Below, in pieces: positions 56,522-64,000 of a stretch of 64,000 nt of DNA. The position numbers and the translations under genes were made by a program. The notes below the pieces were generated by a model that had not been told where the DNA came from, did no database searches, and saw only the letters and a list, made by a program, of their open reading frames with translations. The DNA comes from Methanobrevibacter sp. V74 (GTDB taxonomy: Archaea > Methanobacteriota > Methanobacteria > Methanobacteriales > Methanobacteriaceae): contig NZ_CAUJAN010000002.1 of the NCBI RefSeq assembly GCF_963082495.1, positions 1 through 64,000 on the forward strand, given 5' to 3'. Each line of letters begins with the position of its first letter. Within the stretch, counting starts at the first letter, position 1.

Positions 56522-57568
56522 TTAATTTACATCCCTATACATTTTATCTAAAAAGCTCGCAAGTGAAATTACATCATGTGCATTGTGCTCTATTATTGGC
56601 ACTACAGGACCTATATTATTCTTTTCCTTATAAGTATCCCAATATCCTGGAATATATTGACCCGGAACATCTCCTTCACGTTCAATACCTAACAGCTCTC
56701 TTTCAATTGTTTGCAATCGGCAATTAGGTAAGTCTTTAGCCCATAGGCGTTTTGCAAAATACATTAAATCCAGATGTGCTAAATCTAGGTTTGCATTGAT
56801 TCTATTATATCTACATCTATTTTTTATAAAAGGTACATCAAAAGTTTTTCCGTTGAACGTTACATGTATAGAATCTTCATCCAAATGACTTAAATATGCA
56901 TCAATAATGCTTGCCTCCTCATCATAGTCTTGCAAGAAGTATTGCGAGGAGATTATTTTATTGTTTTTGATCTCACCAACGCCTATTAAAATTATAGGCA
57001 CATTTGACAATCCTTTTGTTTCAATATCCATGAATCTGAAGTTTTCACTGTCAGTTAAACTTATACATTTTATTATATTGTCCCTACATTTTTTTGAGTA
57101 TTTATTATTGTCCAACACATCCAATAGCTCTGAAAAACTTAACTCAGCCATATTTCTAATGAATTTGGACGCAACATCTGAATATCTATCATGACAGGTT
57201 AATTCTTCGATTGTCATGTAACCTTTATTCTTAAGGTTCTCTTCTGTTTTAAGACCTATTCCCGGAAGTAATTTTAAATTACTGTTTATTTGATTTTTGA
57301 AATTATTATCTACAATGTTGAAGTTAATTTTTTCCTTTTTAGTTATTTTTAATACATCCCCATATGAGGTTCTACAACTCCTGCAATCCATTACATCTTT
57401 TAATGATTTATCTTCATATTTCATTAAAAGTTTCTCTTTTAAATCATTGAAATATGATGGAGATAATTTTCTAGCTTTATTTTTAACCTCATTTGAAGGG
57501 TTTTGTGAGCTTATTGAGTTAGATAAAGATTTCTTCAAATAATTTTCAAATTCATATTCATTCATCAT
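56522..57568 (-). CDS. YprB-type RNase H-like exonuclease
   Basis: The 348 residues carry a helix-hairpin-helix-like block (LLPGIGLKTEENLKNKGYMTIEEL, about 98-121) and then a DEDD-type RNase H-like domain: FMDIETKGLSN (about 178-188), HVTFNGKTFDVPFIKNR and EHNAHDVISLASF, which supply the acidic residues. The family is called YprB; the substrate is nucleic acid. The start may also be the second ATG. It is one base from the HEAT protein gene and divergent from the membrane protein at 57957. Confidence 0.85.
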   Translation of the reverse strand: MMNEYEFENYLKKSLSNSISSQNPSNEVKNKARKLSPSYFNDLKEKLLMKYEDKSLKDVMDCRSCRTSYGDVLKITKKEKINFNIVDNNFKNQINSNLKLLPGIGLKTEENLKNKGYMTIEELTCHDRYSDVASKFIRNMAELSFSELLDVLDNNKYSKKCRDNIIKCISLTDSENFRFMDIETKGLSNVPIILIGVGEIKNNKIISSQYFLQDYDEEASIIDAYLSHLDEDSIHVTFNGKTFDVPFIKNRCRYNRINANLDLAHLDLMYFAKRLWAKDLPNCRLQTIERELLGIEREGDVPGQYIPGYWDTYKEKNNIGPVVPIIEHNAHDVISLASFLDKMYRDVN

Positions 57569-57711
57569 TCAATTTAACTTTATGAACCTAATAATATAAA
57601 TTTTTTAATAAAGTATATTTGAATTTTAATAAAATATAATAACATTTATATAGTGCTACAATCAAATAATATAATTGACTACAGTCATAGTCAGAGAGAT
57701 AGATTAAACAG

Positions 57712-57870
57712 CCAAATTAAAATTCATTTCTCTAAAGCTTGTAAAACAAGTTGGTAGGTAGTTAACTCAACTACCTAACCATCCCAAAACTTTAAAAATT
57801 CGTTTCTCTAAAGTTTAAAAATAAACCGTTAGGCAGTTAAACGATAAAACTCCAATACTGCCTAACTACC
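57712..57870 (+). ncRNA. Two tandem hairpin units, RNA candidate
   Basis: A 21-base unit AAAATTCATTTCTCTAAAGC recurs as AAAATTCGTTTCTCTAAAGT (57719-57739 and 57795-57815). Each is followed by a hairpin: TAGGTAGTT with AACTACCTA (57755-57763 and 57769-57777), then GTTAGGCAGT with ACTGCCTAAC (57828-57837 and 57857-57866). The arms have diverged but compensate (GGTAGGTAGTT against GTTAGGCAGTT), which suggests selection for pairing. The strand is assumed from the downstream gene. This fills most of the 388-base gap 57569-57956. Confidence 0.5.
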
Positions 57871-57956
57871 TAAACACTTATTTTAGTTAAAACCTTAGAA
57901 AAATATTAAATATTTCCAAAACAAAATATAATTAATTATAATCTAAGGTTAAAAAA

Positions 57957-58340
57957 ATGAAATTAAAATTAGCTATTATCTATGGAGTTTTAATATGGAT
58001 TATCTCAACAATCTTAATACACCTATTAAACCCGATTTTTAATTCTAACCTTCCCGGAATCAATATTATTATTCCAGTAATCACCATCATCGTTACTGGA
58101 TTTTTTGGAATCCTATACATTCGAGATATTGAAACCAATGAAGTTATAGAAGGAATAATAGTTGGAATAATATTTGTTTTAATAGACACTATTCTTGATG
58201 CATTCATTCTTGTTTTACCCATCGCACAAAGCTCAATTACAGGAGATTATTCTCTACATATTATTTCAATTACAATAATTACATTATTGATAACAACGTT
58301 TTTAGGATACTTAGCGCAAATGACCATTGATTTAAAATAA
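57957..58340 (+). CDS. Small membrane protein, four predicted spans, unknown
   Basis: The 127-residue protein has four spans (IIYGVLIWIISTILIHLL, INIIIPVITIIVTGFFGILYI, GIIVGIIFVLIDTILDAFIL and IISITIITLLITTFLGYL) with a short acidic turn RDIETNEV. I recognise no family. The gene follows the tandem hairpins and is close to the coenzyme A gene, but that may be chance. Confidence 0.62.
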   Translation: MKLKLAIIYGVLIWIISTILIHLLNPIFNSNLPGINIIIPVITIIVTGFFGILYIRDIETNEVIEGIIVGIIFVLIDTILDAFILVLPIAQSSITGDYSLHIISITIITLLITTFLGYLAQMTIDLK

Positions 58341-58352
58341 GGAGATGAAAAA

Positions 58353-59090
58353 ATGATACCAAAATCACATCCTCGCTATGAATCATTACTTTTAAGAGAT
58401 AAAATGATAACTGCCTCAAAAGAAGGTTATTTAGCTGATTCGGCGATGATTGCCCATGGCAGAGGAGAAGCATTTGACTATTTAATTGGAGAGAAAACAA
58501 CATATCCTGCTAAAAGAGCAATGTATGTAGCAGTAGCTATTTTACTTTTATCAAATAATCCAGTGATTTCAGTTAATGGAAATACAACTGCACTTGCTTG
58601 TGATGAAATAATTGAACTTGCAAAAAGTGTTAAAGCAAAAATCGAAATTAATCTATTTTACCGTACCGACGATAGATTGAAAATCATGACGCAAATCTAT
58701 AAAGACCATGGATATGATGAAATTTTAGGTACACTAGATGATGATATTGAATATTTAAATGAAATTGAAAATAATAGGGCATCTGCTAGTAAAACTGGAA
58801 TATACAGTGCCGATACAATATTAATTCCATTGGAAGATGGAGACCGGGCTGAAATATTAAAGAAAACTGGTAAAAATATAATTACCATTGATTTAAATCC
58901 ACTATCAAGAACATCAAAGATGTCTGATGTGTCAATTATGGACAATATTGTTCGTGCAATTCCATTTATGACAAAAATAGCTGAAGATTTAAAAACACAA
59001 GACAAAGCTGTGCTTATGGAAATGGTTAATGAATTTGATAATGATGAAAATCTTAAAGAATCCTTACAACAAATTAGATTAAAAGAGTGA
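58353..59090 (+). CDS. 4-phosphopantoate-beta-alanine ligase (phosphopantothenate synthetase)
   Basis: This archaeal enzyme joins phosphopantoate and beta-alanine in the archaeal coenzyme A pathway. The 245 residues start IPKSHPRYESLLLRDKM, with HGRGEAFDYLIGE, PVISVNGNTTALACDEI and LDDDIEYLN-like blocks as in DUF137, and LNPLSRTSKMSDVSIMDNIVRA near the end. GGAGATG precedes ATG. It is followed, with the start overlapping the stop or five bases on, by the UPF0200 kinase-like gene. Confidence 0.92.
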   Translation: MIPKSHPRYESLLLRDKMITASKEGYLADSAMIAHGRGEAFDYLIGEKTTYPAKRAMYVAVAILLLSNNPVISVNGNTTALACDEIIELAKSVKAKIEINLFYRTDDRLKIMTQIYKDHGYDEILGTLDDDIEYLNEIENNRASASKTGIYSADTILIPLEDGDRAEILKKTGKNIITIDLNPLSRTSKMSDVSIMDNIVRAIPFMTKIAEDLKTQDKAVLMEMVNEFDNDENLKESLQQIRLKE

Positions 59091-59095
59091 AAATA

Positions 59096-59638
59096 ATGCA
59101 AGTAATGGGAATATCTGGTTTACCCGGATCTGGAAAAAGTTTAGTTTCTGATATGGCAATTGAAAAAGGTGCACTAATCGTTAGTATGGGAGATATTATA
59201 CGTGAAGAAGCTAAAAAAAGGGGAGAAAGTACAAAGGAAACCGCTCAAAATTTAAGAGCGGAACATGGAGAATATATTGTATCTGAATTAACTATCAAAA
59301 AAATCAAAGAAATTCAACAACAAAACAAGACCCACACCATTATTGTTGAAGGCATTAGAAGCCCACAAGAAGTCAATATGTTTAAAAAGAACTTTGATAA
59401 TTTTATTATTCTCTCAATTTTTGCAAATCCAAAATTACGCTTTGAAAGACTATTAAATAGAATGAGGGAAGATGATTCTCAAGATTATAATGAATTTAAA
59501 AGAAGAGATAAAATGGAATTAGATTTCGGCATCGGTACTGTTATTTCACTCTCAGATAAAATTATTATTAACGAAAATGATTTAGAAAGCTATCAGAAAG
59601 AAATTAATAGCTTTTTTGATGAAATCAATCTAAAATAG
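59096..59638 (+). CDS. UPF0200 P-loop nucleotide kinase-like protein
   Basis: A small P-loop ATPase with GISGLPGSGKSLVSD (Walker A about 5-19) and MGDIIREEAKKRG, as in adenylate/dephospho-CoA kinase folds. It is 180 residues from 59096. A GTG at 59087 would lengthen it by three residues. UPF0200 is widespread in archaea and the reaction is not known. Its coupling to the coenzyme A gene just upstream suggests the last step of coenzyme A synthesis, but this is inference. The 3' end overlaps the convergent diphthine gene by 14 bases. Confidence 0.82.
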   Translation: MQVMGISGLPGSGKSLVSDMAIEKGALIVSMGDIIREEAKKRGESTKETAQNLRAEHGEYIVSELTIKKIKEIQQQNKTHTIIVEGIRSPQEVNMFKKNFDNFIILSIFANPKLRFERLLNRMREDDSQDYNEFKRRDKMELDFGIGTVISLSDKIIINENDLESYQKEINSFFDEINLK

Positions 59639-60299
59639 CATCTTCGATAATATAAACACCACTATCTAGATGCCATTCTTTTTTATATTTTAATATTTTG
59701 ATTTTCTTTTTAAAAATAGGGCCATCAATTGCAAGGGTTTCAGCTTCACCACCTTCAAAAGCAATATCAACACCATACTTTTCATTTAAAACTAAAAGCT
59801 CATCTATTGTTTCATCGTCAATTATTCTACCCAGCCAAGATTCATCCAATCCCCAAGCGGCAACACCACAAATCATGATTTTAAACCCCAAATCAACAAT
59901 TTTGCGCATGTATTCAAGTTCATTGACATGCCAATATGGGGAAATTATCTTTAAACCGACTTCAATGCCCAATTTTTCAATTCTAGATTTTTGATAAGTA
60001 GAATAAAGCGCTCCGGTATATACTGCTTCAACACCTAAATTCTTAAGGTTGACAAAAGCATTCCTTAAATCATCAAGCTCCTCTTCTTTAACGCCTTCAG
60101 TATCCACCGAAATCATGGGAATATCAAGTGCCTGTGATAGCAAATCAGCAATATGAATATTGGGGACATGGAACATATAGGACTCATCATTCGTAGATTT
60201 AACAGAAAGAAGATACTTGACATCCTCTTTTGCATCCAAAGCAGCATATAATGCCATAGTGCTGTCTTTGCCTCCAGAAAATAATATTGCAACATCCAT
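59625..60299 (-). CDS. dph6: Diphthine-ammonia ligase Dph6
   Basis: Dph6 amidates diphthine to diphthamide on elongation factor 2. The N-terminal loop LFSGGKDSTMALYAAL (about 6-21) is the PP-loop ATPase site, with ISVDTEGVKEEELDDL, EAVYTGALYSTYQKSRIE and DIAFEGGEAETLAIDGPIF marking the family. The 224 residues match. It is convergent with the UPF0200 gene and starts one base before the membrane protein gene stops, so the two share a transcript. Confidence 0.92.
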   Translation of the reverse strand: MDVAILFSGGKDSTMALYAALDAKEDVKYLLSVKSTNDESYMFHVPNIHIADLLSQALDIPMISVDTEGVKEEELDDLRNAFVNLKNLGVEAVYTGALYSTYQKSRIEKLGIEVGLKIISPYWHVNELEYMRKIVDLGFKIMICGVAAWGLDESWLGRIIDDETIDELLVLNEKYGVDIAFEGGEAETLAIDGPIFKKKIKILKYKKEWHLDSGVYIIEDAILD

Positions 60300-60300
60300 A

Positions 60301-61119
60301 TTATCGTTTACGTTTAGTATTTATAGCCTTTTTAAATCTTCTATAAGCTGGAACAACAGAATCCATATAAATTCCAATTATTGCAACAATAATTCCAAAG
60401 CCGCCGCATACTAAAATAAATTCAAAATTTGAAAGCATTGATGAGTTTGTACTATTAATAGTGTCCTGAACAGGGCCTTCAATCTTAGTTGGTACCACCC
60501 CATATTCAAGTAAAACTTCTTTAAATTTATCGAGTTGTGATGAATCAATAACTAAAACTGCTTTAATTTGAGCATATGAAATTGTTTCACCATATACTAA
60601 TTTATACCAATCTGAAAAAGATTTTAAAGCTTGTGAAGATGTATAATTATCCTCAAGTTCAATATTGATCTTATTGGAAGTTACATTATAATTTTTGTAA
60701 TGCGAATCAATATTTCCAACTATTCCATCAAAGTAATCATGCTCCTTTTGATTGAATCCCCACATCGGTATCGAAATCGAAGTTTCATCATATGATTTAA
60801 AACCTTCCATTTTAGATAATTCATCATGTAGTTTATTCGTATCTAGTGAAGATGATAAATCTAAATATAAAGTCTCTTCATTATTAGGTATATTTTTCTC
60901 AACAAAACTTGTTATTTCAGGCAACTCTTCATAAATCGGTTGTAAAAAGAATGCACCTCCTACAGCACCAATGAAAAATGCTACTACAAGTACTAAAAGA
61001 ATTTCACGCTTGGGCATGAAGTGTCTCAACATACCTATTGAAAAGACAAAAATCATCATTATAATGAATAAAACTAGATAAATAATTGTCATTAAAATAT
61101 CCATAAATTCACACGCCAT
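60301..61119 (-). CDS. Membrane protein with exported domain, unknown
   Basis: The protein has two N-terminal spans (TIIYLVLFIIMMIFVFSIG and ILLVLVVAFFIGAVGGAFF), a soluble part of about 150 residues, and a C-terminal span (FEFILVCGGFGIIVAIIGIY). Its topology suggests the soluble part is outside. No family is recognised. A start at the later ATG (61104, MDILMTII) is possible, because GCGTGTGA precedes it. It lies 33 bases after the pilin gene and before dph6. Confidence 0.6.
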   Translation of the reverse strand: MACEFMDILMTIIYLVLFIIMMIFVFSIGMLRHFMPKREILLVLVVAFFIGAVGGAFFLQPIYEELPEITSFVEKNIPNNEETLYLDLSSSLDTNKLHDELSKMEGFKSYDETSISIPMWGFNQKEHDYFDGIVGNIDSHYKNYNVTSNKINIELEDNYTSSQALKSFSDWYKLVYGETISYAQIKAVLVIDSSQLDKFKEVLLEYGVVPTKIEGPVQDTINSTNSSMLSNFEFILVCGGFGIIVAIIGIYMDSVVPAYRRFKKAINTKRKR

Positions 61120-61152
61120 TTTAATTTATATGTTAAATATTAAATATGGTGG

Positions 61153-61587
61153 TTAAAATAATTTTGTATAAATATACATATTTTCACTATCTGCCGGCCA
61201 TTCAACGATTATTGTGTTTTCACCTTTATTTAAATGAATATTGGTTTTTTCAAGAGTTGATTTATAATTAATCTTAATCAGTTTAGATGAACCACTTTTA
61301 AGTTTTAAATTGCATGAAATGTAATTATTTGCAACACTGACCTTAATGTCTCTTGGAGATATAATTTCAATGCTTTGTTTTGATCCTTGACCTTCGCCAT
61401 AAACTTTCTCTATGCCATGAGTTATTTTAGATAAATCTGATTGAAAACTCAAAGCATCTGAGACATCCAAAGTATTTTCAACACTTTGTTGTGTTAAAGG
61501 TATTGTAAAAACAGCTAATAGAATTAAGGATATTGCAAATATCAAAATATACTCTAAGGCCACTTGTCCTTTATTATCATTAACCAT
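61153..61587 (-). CDS. Pilin-like protein with class III signal peptide
   Basis: The 144 residues start NDNKGQVALEYILIFAISLILLA, with the class III pattern: charged leader, KGQ, glutamate at +5 and a hydrophobic helix. The mature domain is a beta-rich pilin head. The start overlaps the prepilin peptidase stop by one base, so the pilin and its processing peptidase are translationally linked. DUF361-like proteins of this kind form adhesive pili in methanogens. Confidence 0.88.
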   Translation of the reverse strand: MVNDNKGQVALEYILIFAISLILLAVFTIPLTQQSVENTLDVSDALSFQSDLSKITHGIEKVYGEGQGSKQSIEIISPRDIKVSVANNYISCNLKLKSGSSKLIKINYKSTLEKTNIHLNKGENTIIVEWPADSENMYIYTKLF

Positions 61588-62456
61588 TATATCACCAACA
61601 CCATGTTTTTTGCAAATAACATCATAATATCTCCAAAAAATATAGCTATTAACAGTCCTATCAAAATTGAGGGAGTGAATGGATATGCCAATTTTACCGA
61701 AATTATATTCCCAATGAACTTTTCAGTGCTCATTACCTTAATTAGTGTCATTTCCTCTTTTGTGATGCCTCCTGCACTTTGGGATTTAAAATAGTATTTA
61801 AATCCATCATCTTCTTTATTTTCAAATATTTCAAGATTGCCATTTAATTCAGCGATTAACTCTATGATTTTATCATCATTAAAATAAAAGTTATTTACAA
61901 TTGCCCCTTCCTTTAAATCCTTTATTGCAATAGTCTTATTAAGAGATGAATGAATTAACCTCCTTAAGTTTTCAACATTTAGCAAAGTTATGATAAATAA
62001 CGGATTATCCTTAAAATCATCATTTTTACTAATCAAATAAATTAAAAAGAAAATTAAAAAGGGGAATGAAACTAAAATGCTGTTTAAGATTACACTAAAA
62101 GCAAATGGATATATTGACAATTTAGGAAAAATATTCAAAAAGTCAATGTTTAATCCTATCGGTATTACTGTGGCAATGGCTGTGAATAACTTAACATCAC
62201 CACCTCCCCAAATTTTCAATATCCAAAACATATAAGTTATACAATATGTTACAAACATTGAAATAAATGAAGCTAAAATGAATTTAATATTGTTTGAAAT
62301 TATTGATAAAATCAGATTTGAAATTAAACCAAAAAACAGCAAAGAATATGTCAATTTATCAGGAACAATATTGCTTTTAACATCAAAAATTACAGCCAAA
62401 ATTGAAAATAAAATTGTTATTATTATCTGAATTAGAAATATAGAGCTGAAAAACAT
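61587..62456 (-). CDS. A24 prepilin peptidase (EppA-like)
   Basis: This aspartic peptidase removes class III leaders from pilins. The two catalytic aspartates are in VIFDVKSNIVPDKLTY (about 23-38) and the GxGD motif WGGGDVKLFTAIA near residue 85. Five or more spans are seen. The 289-residue length is within the A24 family, with a soluble insertion (about 160-250) that is larger than I expect. It precedes the pilin gene with a one-base overlap. It may also process the pilin pair at 18304-19190. Confidence 0.85.
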   Translation of the reverse strand: MFFSSIFLIQIIITILFSILAVIFDVKSNIVPDKLTYSLLFFGLISNLILSIISNNIKFILASFISMFVTYCITYMFWILKIWGGGDVKLFTAIATVIPIGLNIDFLNIFPKLSIYPFAFSVILNSILVSFPFLIFFLIYLISKNDDFKDNPLFIITLLNVENLRRLIHSSLNKTIAIKDLKEGAIVNNFYFNDDKIIELIAELNGNLEIFENKEDDGFKYYFKSQSAGGITKEEMTLIKVMSTEKFIGNIISVKLAYPFTPSILIGLLIAIFFGDIMMLFAKNMVLVI

Positions 62457-62721
62457 GATTGTAATATTAAACTTTCAGATATATTAATTAGATAGAATCA
62501 AAGCTAGTAAAATTGATTTCAACTTAAAAAATTGTAAAGTGTCTGGAAAAACTAATTCATTTTTGGGCCTTAAGACATTAAATATTTTTAATCTAAATTC
62601 CAGCAAACATCTATAACAAACAAAAAACCAACAACAAGCAATGCCTAGCTTAATAAATGTCTTTTGAAAAAATATAGGACAAATGCTGTAAAAAATACAG
62701 GATAAAATTAAAAAAATAAAA

Positions 62722-64000
62722 TTAATTTTTAGAATACTCTTTAATAGCTTCTAAAAATGATTTAAATAATGGATGTGGTCTATTAGGTCTTGATTTAAAT
62801 TCCGGATGGAATTGGCAACCGATAGCCCAAGAATGATTTGGCAATTCAATAATCTCTACTAAAAAGTCATCATGACTAGTTCCGGAAATTATTAAACCTT
62901 TTTCTTGCAACTCTTCTCTGAAATCATTGTTGAACTCATATCTATGTCTGTGACGTTCCTCAATATCACTTTCACCATAAGCTTCATAAGTTTTAGTGCC
63001 TTTCCTGATTTTACAATCATAAGAACCCAAACGCATAGTTCCACCCATATCTTTGATTTTCTTTTGCTCTTCCATCATATCAATAACCGGAAACTCCAAA
63101 TTATCATCAAATTCAGAACTGTTTGCATCAGGATATCCATTTCTTCTTGCAAACTGGGTTACCATAGACTGCATTCCAAGACAAATTCCAAATAGTGGAA
63201 CATTATTCTCAATAGCATAGTCTATTGCATCTAATTTGCCTTCAAAACCACGTTCTCCAAAACCTCCAGGAACCAATATGCCGTCAAAACTTTTTAAAGC
63301 ATTTTTGTCCAATTTTTCAACATCAGAGCTTAAATATTTAATATTAGCTTTAACACCGACACTTGCAGCTGCATGCAGCAGAGATTCACGAATGCTAATA
63401 TATGAATCTTCAAGTTCAACATATTTCCCAACAATACCAATAGTAACTTGAGGATCCTGAATTCTTAAAGAATCAACAATTTTAGCCCAATCATCTAATT
63501 TAGAAGAATCCGGTTCAATATCAAGACCAATTCTATTAACAATTAACTCGCCAATATTGCGTTCTTCTAAAACTAAAGGAACCTCGTAAATTGTAACTGC
63601 ATCAGGAGTATTCACTACAGCATTTACATCCACATCACAAAAGTGAGCCACTTTAGCTAAAAGTGCATCATCAATGTGTTCTTGTGATCTACATACAATA
63701 ACATCAGGATTGATACCTACACTTCTTAATTCTTTTGTAGAATGTTGAGTCGGTTTGGTTTTAAATTCTCCAGCTGCATTTAGGTAGGGAATAAATGTAA
63801 CATGGACAAACATAACGTTTTCTCGACCTTCCTCATTTCTAAGTTGTCTTAATGCTTCAAGGAAAGGCTGACTTTCAATATCGCCAACAGTACCTCCAAG
63901 CTCGATTAAAACTACATCGTAATTATCATCACTTTCAGAAGTTATCCTAATCATTTCTTTGATGCGATTGGTAATATGCGGAATTACTTGTACACATTCG
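62722..64000 (-). CDS. pyrG: CTP synthase, start beyond window
   Basis: PyrG makes CTP from UTP, ATP and glutamine. The synthetase part holds IELGGTVGDIESQPFLEALRQL and PTQHSTKELRSVGINPD. The glutaminase part has GGFGERGFEGK, LFGICLGMQ (catalytic cysteine) and HPEFKSRPNRPHPLF (catalytic histidine-glutamate pair). The visible part is 426 codons, and the beginning lies past base 64000. The reading continues open to the window edge (ECVQVIPHITNRIKEM precedes). Confidence 0.96.
   Translation of the reverse strand, partial: ECVQVIPHITNRIKEMIRITSESDDNYDVVLIELGGTVGDIESQPFLEALRQLRNEEGRENVMFVHVTFIPYLNAAGEFKTKPTQHSTKELRSVGINPDVIVCRSQEHIDDALLAKVAHFCDVDVNAVVNTPDAVTIYEVPLVLEERNIGELIVNRIGLDIEPDSSKLDDWAKIVDSLRIQDPQVTIGIVGKYVELEDSYISIRESLLHAAASVGVKANIKYLSSDVEKLDKNALKSFDGILVPGGFGERGFEGKLDAIDYAIENNVPLFGICLGMQSMVTQFARRNGYPDANSSEFDDNLEFPVIDMMEEQKKIKDMGGTMRLGSYDCKIRKGTKTYEAYGESDIEERHRHRYEFNNDFREELQEKGLIISGTSHDDFLVEIIELPNHSWAIGCQFHPEFKSRPNRPHPLFKSFLEAIKEYSKN

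Noticed and set aside
57712-57870. CRISPR array at the tandem units.
   Set aside because: Only two units with diverged sequence, different spacing and internal hairpins with long loops; not repeat-spacer-like.
62457-62721. A small gene in the 265-base gap before pyrG.
   Set aside because: No frame has a start with a ribosome site, and stops are frequent.

Overview
This window is AT-rich archaeal DNA from a hydrogenotrophic methanogen of the Methanobacteriales, most probably a Methanobrevibacter-like species. The evidence is archaeal and methanogen markers in one gene-dense backbone: the marker protein MtxX, a short core-type MetE followed by DUF1894 and DUF1890, geranylgeranylglyceryl phosphate synthase, ribosomal protein L40e, HerA-NurA with Mre11-Rad50, 4-phosphopantoate-beta-alanine ligase, class III signal peptide pilins, and a Mur-type ligase as expected for a pseudomurein cell wall. 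The genus is an inference from gene content and composition.

Bases 1-151 are not genomic. They are Illumina Nextera/P7 adapter read-through (poly-T, P7, an i7 index, the transposon end) fused to the contig. They give the first gene a false C-terminus.

Bases 152-15448 are the accessory part. A type III-A CRISPR operon (cas10-csm2-csm3-csm4-csm5, then a CARF gene of the TIGR02710/Csm6-like type cut by the contig end) runs on the minus strand without adaptation genes, cas6 or a visible array. Next come an insertion sequence remnant, a decayed IS630 element, a 522-residue protein made of a duplicated TPR-like unit, a gene-poor stretch with two 31-base repeats spaced like one CRISPR repeat-spacer-repeat unit, a broken secreted protein gene, and a nearly intact 1414-bp insertion sequence with perfect 15-bp terminal repeats and a 9-bp target duplication. 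A TPR/zinc-ribbon gene pair ends this part.

Bases 15500-31000 are mostly housekeeping: mtxX-uppS-tatD, two pilin-like genes, cbiF, core metE with DUF1894/DUF1890, a polytopic membrane protein, tRNA-Ala(GGC), a DUF354 protein, hypAB, a structured RNA candidate upstream of hypA, a secondary alcohol dehydrogenase, an iron-sulfur aldo/keto reductase, and a DUF1998-type helicase.

Bases 32000-48200 are rich in DNA processing: a UvrD-type helicase paired with a Cas4/AddB-like iron-sulfur nuclease behind a palindrome pair, a Mur ligase, a TIR-like protein, and Rad50, Mre11, HerA and NurA. Bases 48600-64000 hold L40e, Tsr3, NadM, MoaE, TrmO, an M42 peptidase, an EFR1-type ferredoxin with a frameshift, a HEAT-repeat protein, a YprB-type exonuclease, coenzyme A and diphthamide genes, a prepilin peptidase with its pilin, and the start-truncated CTP synthase gene. 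Several genes (20.6, 54.27, 12.0 and 13.0 kb) are broken by single-base shifts. Some of these may be assembly errors.
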